A DNA stretch of 46,529 bases from a virus. The notes beneath the pieces are model-generated. The model was not told the DNA's origin and made no database searches. It worked only from the letters and a program-made list of their open reading frames with translations. The position numbers were made by a program, and so were the translations under genes. The stretch is from the IMG/VR virus record IMGVR_UViG_3300007960_004792, positions 1 to 46,529 of that record; one strand, written 5' to 3'. Below are positions 1 through 8,099 of this stretch, piece by piece; position 1 is the first letter of the stretch, and each line of letters begins with the position of its first letter.

Positions 1-313
1 GACCTAGCGGAATATGTTCATCGGTCATTACACGAATAACAATGTCTTCATTAGTAATAGACTTTGGATCAACAGTTTCTCCTGTAAGTTTAGACAAACG
101 TGTAGCACGATTATCACGTGCTTCTTTTAGGGTGCGAACGTTGATCTTTTCAAGTCCGGTTTTGCCGTTCTCGTCTGGTTCTAAAATTAAATCAAAATCA
201 CTATCTATAATCTTGTCTCTATAAGAGCAAAATGTGTTCTTACTTTTGTGAATTTCTGCTAAAATATCTTTATTGTTTAGATAATTTACTCTCTTTTGTC
301 CTGGTTGTGCCAT
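1..313 (-). CDS. Unrecognised phage protein, N-terminal part (runs off the window start)
   Basis: Reverse-strand frame, open from the ATG at 313 to base 1, giving 104 residues and no stop. It begins MAQPGQKRVNYLNNKDIL and continues with EIHKSKNTFC. The start is well supported: AGGAG at 320-324 lies 6 bases upstream, behind a consensus sigma70-type promoter. The visible part is charged, rich in K, D, E and R, with no signal peptide or membrane segment. I do not recognise a function. It is transcribed away from the late structural genes and from a host-type promoter, which suggests early expression and a non-structural role; that is inference. The reading frame is sure, the function is not. Confidence 0.8.
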   Translation of the reverse strand, partial: MAQPGQKRVNYLNNKDILAEIHKSKNTFCSYRDKIIDSDFDLILEPDENGKTGLEKINVRTLKEARDNRATRLSKLTGETVDPKSITNEDIVIRVMTDEHIPLG

Positions 314-338
314 TAAGGGCTCCTATATCAATACACGT

Positions 339-368
339 ATTATATACTATTTTTATGTATGATGTCAA
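339..368 (-). promoter_or_regulatory. Sigma70-type promoter for the leftward gene
   Basis: Read on the minus strand, TTGACA (363-368) is followed after 18 bases by TATAAT (339-344). Both hexamers match the bacterial housekeeping consensus exactly. The expected start of transcription is near 332, leaving a leader of about 20 bases that contains the AGGAG ribosome-binding site. It is the strongest host-type promoter seen in the window and points away from the late genes. Confidence 0.8.
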
Positions 369-386
369 TATTTTCAGCACATTATA

Positions 387-414
387 TACGCAGTTTATGT
401 GTGCCATAAATAAT
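387..414 (+). promoter_or_regulatory. Late promoter with conserved upstream box
   Basis: CATAAATAAT at 405-414 matches the T4-family late promoter core (TATAAATA type). Upstream is TACGCAGTTTAT (387-398), then 5 variable bases, then CCATAAATAAT. The same arrangement, with only the 5 spacer bases changed, recurs at 9957-9984 before gp6. The box overlaps an in-frame ATG at 413, so transcripts should start after it. This argues that the first gene starts at the ATG at 434. Confidence 0.75.
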
Positions 415-433
415 GACACAAGGAAACGTAAGA

Positions 434-2266
434 ATGGCAAACGCACCGGTACCACAACATCTAGCAGGCGAATATGCAGCAGCAATTGAAAACAGAATAC
501 GTTTAGGTAATCAGTTAGATGCTCTTGCAGATCAGTTGTCTGCCAAAGGACTATCTGGTTCAGCGTTGTTTAACCATCCGGATTATAATGCTTTGGAAGA
601 AGCAATTGGAGAGGCCGAAAGTTACGAAGCTAGTTTATATTCAAGCATACTTCAATATAATAACGGCCCGGATATAGAAAGACAAGTTTCTAGTCAGTTC
701 GGTGCTGCTGGTAGTAATTTCCAAGCGGGTGCTGTTCCAGCACAAGTCCCTTCGTATGTTGAACCAGCAGCGTCTGCAACAACTGCACAACAAAACTTAT
801 CAACGCCACCTGCAGAACTTCCAGATTCCGCATTTGATGTGTTTGATGTTCCAGGAACGTACAACTACTATACACAACCTGAAGAAACAGATCAATTTAT
901 ACAGCAAAGATATGAAGACGATTTGGCTGAATTTACTGCTGATGACTATGCAGCTAACCAACAAGCACGTATTGATGAATTGTTGGCACAACGACAAGGT
1001 ACTACACTATACGACGACGAGTTTAGTCCTGCGAATGACCCAAATTTGTGGTATGACGATAGTTTAGGTGAATATGTGCCTCGCGATGATCGCCCTGAAG
1101 ATTGGCAAGCACGTAATCAAAATGAATTTGTTTATAATGATGACTTAGGCGAATGGGTAGCACGGGAAGATATGCCCGATAACTGGCAATATGGTGCAGA
1201 CCCGCAAGGTGGACCAGAATATGATGAATTTGGATGTAGAGTTGGGTTAGAGGTTTATGATGATACTGATGGTATTTGTGTACCAATTGGTCAAACATCA
1301 AATTACTTAGGCAGTCCATTGCCGGTTGACGAACGTGACGAGAATGGCTGTTTGATTGGATCAGAATATTATGATGATGAAACAATGGAATGTGTGCCTA
1401 TTGGTACCACTCCAGAACTCTATGATCCGGTAACCGTTGCAGCAGAGCAAGCATACGCAAAACAACGTAGTATCAAAGACGCACGTAAGACAATTAATCG
1501 TGGTGATTGGCGTTTCCGTGTAAGACTGAGTCCTTTTGCTGACTATCTGTATAATAGCGCCAGTCCTGGGATACTTTCTCCATTGCGTGATACTGACGGT
1601 GTTATATTTCCGTACATGCCCCAAATCACTGTATCAAGCGAAGCAAGATATGCAAGTTATGATTTAACACACAGCAATTATCGTGGATATTTTTATTCAG
1701 GAAGTCATGTTTCAAATATCGTTGTAAATGCAGAATTTACCGCACAAGACACAGCAGAAGCGAATTATTTGTTAGCTACTATGCATTTTTTCAAATCAGC
1801 AACTAAAATGTTTTACGGGCAAGACAAAGAGCGTGGCACACCGCCTCCGTTGTTATACATGACTGGGCTTGGTGAGTATCAATTTAATGAACATCCGTGT
1901 GCTTTGACTGTTTTCCAGTATACGTTGCCAGACAACGTAGACTACATTAAAACAACCAACTCAACAACAACTGGTAATCAGTTTATGAGCAAGAACACTT
2001 CAGGTGGATATTCAGGGAACAGCAGTGTGTTGAGTCGATTAGTGAATGCTGGATTAGACTATCTGTTCGGAAGTCCGCAAACATTGAGTCCTATTAACCC
2101 TTCAATTAGCGGAATGACTAAAAATACCGGTGGTGATACCTATGTGCCAACAAGAATTAATTTTAGTCTAACATTCTTGCCAATCAATACACGCACACAA
2201 ATCAGTAAAGAATTCAGTCTGCGTGAATTTTCTAACGGTAACTTAATTAAGAAAGGTATTTGGTAA
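434..2266 (+). CDS. Baseplate/tail-tube junction protein, T4 gp48/gp54-like
   Basis: 610 residues from the ATG at 434, which has AAGGA at 420-424. The in-frame ATG at 413 lies inside the late promoter box and is rejected. The C-terminal ~250 residues carry a pattern I associate with T4-type baseplate-tube junction proteins: VIFPYMPQITVSSEARY, then SNYRGYFYSG, then EFTAQDTAEANYLLATMHFF and SATKMFYGQD. The N-terminal half is acidic and linker-like. It holds two WYDDSLGEYV-type repeats (about 1045-1200) and two Cys-containing GC-YDD-CVPIG repeats (about 1230-1404). T4 gp48 and gp54 are about 320-364 residues, so the N-terminal half is an addition. It is the first gene of the baseplate operon and overlaps gp53 by one base. 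Structural role is fairly sure; gp48 versus gp54 is not. Confidence 0.65.
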   Translation: MANAPVPQHLAGEYAAAIENRIRLGNQLDALADQLSAKGLSGSALFNHPDYNALEEAIGEAESYEASLYSSILQYNNGPDIERQVSSQFGAAGSNFQAGAVPAQVPSYVEPAASATTAQQNLSTPPAELPDSAFDVFDVPGTYNYYTQPEETDQFIQQRYEDDLAEFTADDYAANQQARIDELLAQRQGTTLYDDEFSPANDPNLWYDDSLGEYVPRDDRPEDWQARNQNEFVYNDDLGEWVAREDMPDNWQYGADPQGGPEYDEFGCRVGLEVYDDTDGICVPIGQTSNYLGSPLPVDERDENGCLIGSEYYDDETMECVPIGTTPELYDPVTVAAEQAYAKQRSIKDARKTINRGDWRFRVRLSPFADYLYNSASPGILSPLRDTDGVIFPYMPQITVSSEARYASYDLTHSNYRGYFYSGSHVSNIVVNAEFTAQDTAEANYLLATMHFFKSATKMFYGQDKERGTPPPLLYMTGLGEYQFNEHPCALTVFQYTLPDNVDYIKTTNSTTTGNQFMSKNTSGGYSGNSSVLSRLVNAGLDYLFGSPQTLSPINPSISGMTKNTGGDTYVPTRINFSLTFLPINTRTQISKEFSLREFSNGNLIKKGIW

Positions 2267-2565
2267 TGGCATCATATACAGCAACAAGTCCATATTATGA
2301 AACTCGCAACAATGAGTTCTATTTAGATTTAATGGTCAATCGAAAGATACCAAAAAAGTCAGATGATCGACTGTTTACAATTAATCAGGTATATAATTTA
2401 CGTCCTGATTTATTGGCACATGATTTGTATGGAAACAGTGAACTATGGTGGGTATTTGCACAACGCAATCCAAACACTCTTGTTGATCCACTTTATGATT
2501 TTAGGATTGGCACACAAATTTATTTACCCGCACTGGAAACATTACGAGAAGCATTAGGGTTCTAA
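2266..2565 (+). CDS. 53: Baseplate wedge protein gp53
   Basis: 99 residues from the ATG at 2266, which shares its A with the upstream stop codon, so translation is probably coupled. GAAAGG at 2251-2256 is a plausible ribosome-binding site. The core NLRPDLLAHDLYGNSELWWV followed by FAQRNPNTLVDPLYDF matches the conserved gp53 pattern (RPE-LA--IYGN--LYWVL--CN in T4). The C-terminal DFRIGTQIYLPAL resembles the end of a LysM-like segment. T4 gp53 is 196 residues; this is the short form. In T4 the protein is one of the wedge components that allow wedges to join around the hub. Its place beside gp5, gp25 and gp6 genes supports the call. Confidence 0.85.
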   Translation: MASYTATSPYYETRNNEFYLDLMVNRKIPKKSDDRLFTINQVYNLRPDLLAHDLYGNSELWWVFAQRNPNTLVDPLYDFRIGTQIYLPALETLREALGF

Positions 2566-2566
2566 C

Positions 2567-5500
2567 GTGGCAAATATTACGATTTCAGGTGCCGGAAACG
2601 TAGATAACAAGAACTTTTACGTTGATCCAAACGGTGATCTTTACTACAACGTTTTGTTTGAAAATCTCCCAACCAAAGCAGGAGATTTTACAACTGCTGG
2701 ACGACCACTTGAAGCAAAACGATGGCCGTCAGGAGAAACTGTTGTTAATTTAAACGGGTTTAATTTCACACGATCAAATTACAATCCACTATCAGGTGCT
2801 ACACCTGCATCATCTAACGCAGTCGGTAACGTGAATGTACCGCCTACAACAATTTCGCGACCAACTGGTGTATTGCCACCTCCTACACCAAATACAGCAG
2901 TGCCAGGGCTTCCTGAAAATGCGAATACTTATACGTTTACTGGGGAGTCCACCGAGGCAATTACACCAGAGCTTGCACCCAGTTACAATGCTAGTGCAGC
3001 ATTACCAAGTTTCAGCACTGGCTCAACTCCAGTTTCAGTCGCAATGCCAGGCAGCGCAATTAACGCCAATTATGACTCTAATCCAGCTTTAGGTAACATT
3101 ACAGTACAGCCTGATACAGCTCAGGCTGTGTTTGCTCCCACCCGAGCTACAGAATTTAACACAACCACGGGTAGCATCGAGGTTGGACCAGCATCACAAG
3201 TACGATTGACCTCTGATGGAACGTTGCAAATTACACCAGATACTGCAACAGAAGTAAAACTTGGTACCGGAGTGCAACAAGCAGCAAATGGTGACTATGT
3301 TGTGACCACCGGTGGCGTCGCTGTGTTACCACCAAACACAGAAGTTGTAATGGAACCTGGGTCATCAGCGACGCTTATGCCACATGTGGCTGGAAATACA
3401 GATACAATAGTATTACAGAATGAAACACAGGACGGATCTGCATTTACCCCACCGTCGGTCAGTACCGGAGAACTACTGCAATCAGAACCTGCAGAATATT
3501 TAGGTAATCCTGAAGATGCAAATATTGATACAGATGGATTGATTACTGATGGCAGAATTCAAGGCGGAGAAACGAATGCTCAACCAGCAGATATTGATCA
3601 ACTTGCATTAGCTGAAGATGCGGCATTACCAGGCAATGGGTTGGGCACTGGTGCAGGAACACTTCCGATTGGTGTTGGTCCAGAAGTTTATGGGCCAAAT
3701 AAGGAAGAACCAATTGCACCTGAGCAAGATGCTGTTTCTGACCCAAATGTTGCACGTGGATCAGATGGCGCAAGTCCGATTCCAAAAGAATTTTTAGAAA
3801 AGATTGTGGCAAAACCAAACCCATTTAAAGGGTTTGCCACAATGACATATGCAATCAGCCTTTACATGCTTGATAAACCAGCGATGGATAGAATTTATAA
3901 TCAAGGCATCAAAAGCGTTGCTGGGCTTCCATTATTAATGCAAAGTGGTGGTGCAGCAAGTGTTGGTACAGGAACATATGGAGCACTAAGGGATCCTAAT
4001 TTTCATTTAGACTTTTATCTTGATAATATTGAGATCAAAGGATTAATATCTGGTACATCAACCCAATCTGTACATAATTCATTTGAGATGAGTTTTACTG
4101 TCAGAGAACCTAATGGGCTGACGTTTTTAGATAGTTTACATAAAGCAGTTAAAGATTATAAAATAAGCAAAGGGTTTCCGTCAGATAAGATCAATTATGC
4201 AGCACAAAATTATCTGATGGTTATTCGTTTTTACGGATATGACGAATACGGTAATTTAGTTGATGGTTCAAAAATTTCAAAAGCAGAGCCCACCTCTGAT
4301 GCTCGTGCGTTTAGCGAAAAGTTTATACCATTCATTTTTACTGGAATTACATTTTCAATGGCGGCAGAAATGATCGAATATCGCTGCACGTGTGCTACTC
4401 CGATGAGCTTTTACTCACAGATCGGAACACATGGTGCGTTACCATTCAACATTGAACTGCAAGGTGGCACAGTGGGGAGCATCTTGGGTATTGGTGGCGC
4501 AGGCGAAGAATATTTCCCTGAAGAATTTGATCAGCGAAGAGATGATATTACAACCCAGGCAAATCTTTCAATTTATACTGGTTTGGCCAATGCACTAAAT
4601 GCTGAGAGCGAACGTGCCTATGGAAAAGAGTTTGCCAACAAATATATTATTGAGGTAGAAGAAGGGTCCGAGATCGACACTAAGAAAGTGGTTGTAGATC
4701 AGAATGTCGATAAAAACCAATCTGCTATGCCTTCAGATAAAACAAACCCAACCGCACCAAACACTGATCGCGTTGACAAAAATCAAGGGCGTAAAAGTCT
4801 ACCAGCAGGCACAAGTATTATTCAGGCAATTGAATTAGTGGTGCGCGAAAGTGAATTTGTAACAGCACAACGAAACATTGACGTTGACAAACGCACCGGT
4901 AAACCCATTGTTAAAGAAGGGTCCAGCAAGGTATTTCAATGGTTTAAAGTTGTAACAACAGTAACACCGAGATCAGATAAAATTAATCCACAAACAATGG
5001 ATTATGCATATAATATCAAATATACTATTAAGCGTTATGGTGTTGGTGATGTCAAAAGTCCATACTTCCCTGGTGCATATTATAGAGGAGTACACAAACG
5101 TTATCCATATTGGTTCACTGGAGAAAATACTGAAATTATAGATTTCAGGCAAGATTTTAATTATTTGTATTTTCAGCAGTTTGGACCGGAACGTTTAACT
5201 AATCCTGTGGAAATTAATACAATACATGTAACCAAAAACTTTTATATGCCTCGGTCAAATGAAACAAATCTTGGTGGTGTTAATAAATCTAGCGAAGCAA
5301 CATCCAGTGCAGCAAGCGTGTTATATAGTCCTGCTGATATGGCAATGGCCGAACTTACCATCGTTGGAGACCCAGACTGGATTGCACAAAGCGAAGTTTT
5401 CTATTCACCTAAAATAAGCAAACAGAAAGTTGGTAACTCTCCGTTCTTGCCAGATGGAAGTGTAAATTATGATGCATCAGAAATATATTTTTCTGTTGAA

Positions 5501-6562
5501 TATAATACACCAGCGGATTATCAGGATACCGGCTTACAAAATATTGGATATAACAATCCTAACAAAGGTGTAGTTGACATATCTGGTGCAACAGCTACAG
5601 TTGTCCTGGCATATCGTGCAAATGAAATTACAACATTATTACACAATGGTGAATTTAAACAAACCCTCAAAGGGACATTAATGACCTGGAGAGATGACAA
5701 AGATGCAGAACGATTAGCTGATGGAACACTTGCTATCGATGTTGATGCAAAATATCGTCAATCCGTTGTTGCTACTAACCTAGAAGCACAAGATACAGAT
5801 TATGAAGAATATGATGCTGGATATCAATATGCTAGAGACATGGCTGCACAAGAGCGTGATGACATTGATGAGGCTGACCTAAATACACCAAGTGTAGTCA
5901 ATACGCAGCCAATTACGTCACCAAGTGGTGAAATCACTGATGTTGAATTTGAGCAAGCATTTGATGAACAAGAGTTAATGTTAGCACCTAACAATACTGG
6001 TGATACAGCAGCGACAAATAGTACTGTTCCATTACTCACCCCTGATGCAACCTCTGATCCGCCTACACCACAACCAACAACACCAGCTGATCCAGCACAT
6101 GATGTTGTAGTTAATGGCACGACAGAACCACAAGCAGAACCTGAGTTCTCTAATCCTGTGCCTCCTCCACCGGCCGCACGTGCTGAAACGGTCAATAATA
6201 CTGCCGGCGCACAGGCACTTGGTAACAACACATTTAATTATAATGGTATAGAATTTAATGCCAACACCCAAGATGCTTACGACAGTAACATTCGCGCTAT
6301 TAAATACGCACAAGAGAAGAAAGGATTTAAACCAAGATATATTGAAGATTACGATCCATACTATGACGCTAAAGTTCGTAAGAAAGTCGACATTGACAAC
6401 TCAGGAAATATTACACAAACAGTGATTGGTGTGTATGGTCAAGATGGTAAACTCAAGGAGTTTGATCCAGGAACATTACCATCACAAATTAAACAAACCA
6501 TGGATTATTTTAATCAGGCCTACGAACGTCAGAGCAATCCAGACCCATTTTTAGATTTATAA
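2567..6562 (+). CDS. Large virion structural protein, probable baseplate component
   Basis: 1331 residues from a GTG start one base after the gp53 stop (TAACGTG). No ATG lies near the N terminus, and GGGT at 2557-2560 is a weak ribosome-binding site. Residues 1-60 form a small beta-rich start. Residues 70-410 are Pro/Thr/Ala-rich, low complexity and probably extended. The folded part begins near residue 410 (PKEFLEKIVAKPNPFKGFAT, then YAISLYMLDKPAMDRIYNQ) and continues to about 1120, followed by an acidic and then Pro-rich tail. The segment FHLDFYLDNIEIKGLISGT and the following EMSFTVREPNGLTFLD look like tail-tube or hub-type beta domains. No gp27 homologue is otherwise visible in the window, and this gene lies just before the spike gene where gp27 function would be expected. 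A hub role is therefore possible but unproven. Confidence 0.6.
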   Translation: MANITISGAGNVDNKNFYVDPNGDLYYNVLFENLPTKAGDFTTAGRPLEAKRWPSGETVVNLNGFNFTRSNYNPLSGATPASSNAVGNVNVPPTTISRPTGVLPPPTPNTAVPGLPENANTYTFTGESTEAITPELAPSYNASAALPSFSTGSTPVSVAMPGSAINANYDSNPALGNITVQPDTAQAVFAPTRATEFNTTTGSIEVGPASQVRLTSDGTLQITPDTATEVKLGTGVQQAANGDYVVTTGGVAVLPPNTEVVMEPGSSATLMPHVAGNTDTIVLQNETQDGSAFTPPSVSTGELLQSEPAEYLGNPEDANIDTDGLITDGRIQGGETNAQPADIDQLALAEDAALPGNGLGTGAGTLPIGVGPEVYGPNKEEPIAPEQDAVSDPNVARGSDGASPIPKEFLEKIVAKPNPFKGFATMTYAISLYMLDKPAMDRIYNQGIKSVAGLPLLMQSGGAASVGTGTYGALRDPNFHLDFYLDNIEIKGLISGTSTQSVHNSFEMSFTVREPNGLTFLDSLHKAVKDYKISKGFPSDKINYAAQNYLMVIRFYGYDEYGNLVDGSKISKAEPTSDARAFSEKFIPFIFTGITFSMAAEMIEYRCTCATPMSFYSQIGTHGALPFNIELQGGTVGSILGIGGAGEEYFPEEFDQRRDDITTQANLSIYTGLANALNAESERAYGKEFANKYIIEVEEGSEIDTKKVVVDQNVDKNQSAMPSDKTNPTAPNTDRVDKNQGRKSLPAGTSIIQAIELVVRESEFVTAQRNIDVDKRTGKPIVKEGSSKVFQWFKVVTTVTPRSDKINPQTMDYAYNIKYTIKRYGVGDVKSPYFPGAYYRGVHKRYPYWFTGENTEIIDFRQDFNYLYFQQFGPERLTNPVEINTIHVTKNFYMPRSNETNLGGVNKSSEATSSAASVLYSPADMAMAELTIVGDPDWIAQSEVFYSPKISKQKVGNSPFLPDGSVNYDASEIYFSVEYNTPADYQDTGLQNIGYNNPNKGVVDISGATATVVLAYRANEITTLLHNGEFKQTLKGTLMTWRDDKDAERLADGTLAIDVDAKYRQSVVATNLEAQDTDYEEYDAGYQYARDMAAQERDDIDEADLNTPSVVNTQPITSPSGEITDVEFEQAFDEQELMLAPNNTGDTAATNSTVPLLTPDATSDPPTPQPTTPADPAHDVVVNGTTEPQAEPEFSNPVPPPPAARAETVNNTAGAQALGNNTFNYNGIEFNANTQDAYDSNIRAIKYAQEKKGFKPRYIEDYDPYYDAKVRKKVDIDNSGNITQTVIGVYGQDGKLKEFDPGTLPSQIKQTMDYFNQAYERQSNPDPFLDL

Positions 6563-6572
6563 TAGGTAAACA

Positions 6573-8099
6573 ATGGCAGAGAATATACAACGTACCCGAG
6601 GACGCCCAAGTAACTACAAAATAGAACGTGGTGGATTCCCTAGTGATCCTGGTCCTTTTATTGGCGAAGTAATGAATAACAGGGACCCAGCACGCATTGG
6701 GCGTATACAGGTATACATTCCAGAGCTTGGCGGTCAAGATCGAGAAGATTCGTCAAGTTGGCGCACAGTGCGTTATATGAGTCCGTTTTTTGGTAATACT
6801 CCCCATGCTGGTACCAGTGATGGGTTTGGAAAAGGTAACGGCGAAGGCAATTCTAACTCATATGGCATGTGGTTTACTGTTCCTGATGTTGGAATTAAAG
6901 TAATGTGCATTTTTGTGCAAGGAGATCCAAATCAAGGTTATTACTTTGGTAGTATTCCGGATCCAGACTTAATGCACATGGTTCCTGCGGTAGGTGCTAG
7001 TGCGGCATTCGTAACAGATAATGAAGAACAAGCACAACGATTCGCTGGAGCAACACGTCTGCCAGTTGCAGAAATGAATGTGGAAAACAAACAGATCAGA
7101 GAAAACAACCAGGCATTTGCTGCTCCCAGACCAGTTCATGCTGTGACCGCAGCAACAATGTATCAACAAGGTGTTATTAATGATAGAGTACGCGGACCAA
7201 TTGGATCAAGTGCTTACAGGGAATCTCCAAGTAATGTATTTGGCATCTTAACACCCGGGCGTCCAATTTATAAATCAGGTATTTCAGAATACAATATTAG
7301 ACAAAGTTTCGCAAGTGGTGGTGTAACACAAGATGATCTGGAAGTGGTCGGGCGTCGTGGCGGACATTCATTTATCATGGACGATGGAGACATCACAGGC
7401 AATGATAATTTGGTACGCATTCGTACTGCAAAAGGACATCAAATCACACTAAGCGACGATGGTAACTGTTTGCACATAATGCATGCAAATGGTCAATCAT
7501 GGGTAGAGTTAGGCAAAGAAGGCACCATTGATATGTATGCTGCTAACTCTATTAACTTGCGTTCACAGGGTGATGTAAACATTCACGCTGATCAGAGTTT
7601 AAATTTATATGGTGGTGTAACAGCAGCGTTGCATGGTAAAAAAGCAACATTTGTCGAAGGTGAAGAAGTACTGAGTTTAATTGGCGACAAAATGGTATCT
7701 ATTAACAGTAACAGCAAAATCAATGTTAAGTCTGATGGTATGTTAGCACTCGCTGGTACAACCGCGGCAAGTTTAAGTGCCGTGGGACCAACCAGCGTTA
7801 AGGGTGCGCTTGTATTGTTAAACACAGGACCGGCACTACCAACCAGTCCGGGAATTTATGGAACACGCACAACATTGCCAGATGTAAATCATGGTAGCAC
7901 GGGATGGACATCAACAGAAGGTGATCTTGAAAGTATCGTAACCAGAGCACCAACTCATGAACCATATCCGCATCATAATAAAGGTGTAGCAACTAATGTC
8001 GAGTTTGATGCTGGAGGCACAACATCTGTTGCAGCAGATCAAGCGGTGGTTGATAAAATGAATTCACTTAGTAATAATATTCCTGTGAGGAATGAATAA
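6573..8099 (+). CDS. 5: Baseplate central spike, gp5-like, without lysozyme domain
   Basis: 508 residues from the ATG at 6573. Residues 28-130 form the OB-fold typical of gp5/VgrG spikes: GPFIGEVMNNRDPARIGRIQ, VYIPELGG, then the YGMWFTVPDVGIKVMCIF strand pair and the closing GYYFGSIPD. Residues about 285-410 are a beta-helix-type stretch with alternating hydrophobic positions (GHQITLSDDGNCLHIMHANG, TIDMYAANSINLRSQGDVNI, HADQSLNLYGG), matching the needle of gp5C and VgrG. T4 gp5 carries a T4-lysozyme domain between these two parts. Here the middle ~150 residues show no lysozyme motif. In the virion it should form the trimeric membrane-piercing tip. The call is strong; the missing lysozyme means peptidoglycan degradation would have to be done elsewhere. 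Confidence 0.85.
   Translation: MAENIQRTRGRPSNYKIERGGFPSDPGPFIGEVMNNRDPARIGRIQVYIPELGGQDREDSSSWRTVRYMSPFFGNTPHAGTSDGFGKGNGEGNSNSYGMWFTVPDVGIKVMCIFVQGDPNQGYYFGSIPDPDLMHMVPAVGASAAFVTDNEEQAQRFAGATRLPVAEMNVENKQIRENNQAFAAPRPVHAVTAATMYQQGVINDRVRGPIGSSAYRESPSNVFGILTPGRPIYKSGISEYNIRQSFASGGVTQDDLEVVGRRGGHSFIMDDGDITGNDNLVRIRTAKGHQITLSDDGNCLHIMHANGQSWVELGKEGTIDMYAANSINLRSQGDVNIHADQSLNLYGGVTAALHGKKATFVEGEEVLSLIGDKMVSINSNSKINVKSDGMLALAGTTAASLSAVGPTSVKGALVLLNTGPALPTSPGIYGTRTTLPDVNHGSTGWTSTEGDLESIVTRAPTHEPYPHHNKGVATNVEFDAGGTTSVAADQAVVDKMNSLSNNIPVRNE

Noticed and set aside
413-433. ATG at 413 as start of the gp48/54-like gene
   Set aside because: It lies within the late promoter core, before the expected transcription start; the ATG at 434 has AAGGA at a good distance.
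232-489. Forward and reverse small frames across the divergent promoter region
   Set aside because: They run through promoter sequences on both strands and overlap two better-supported genes.
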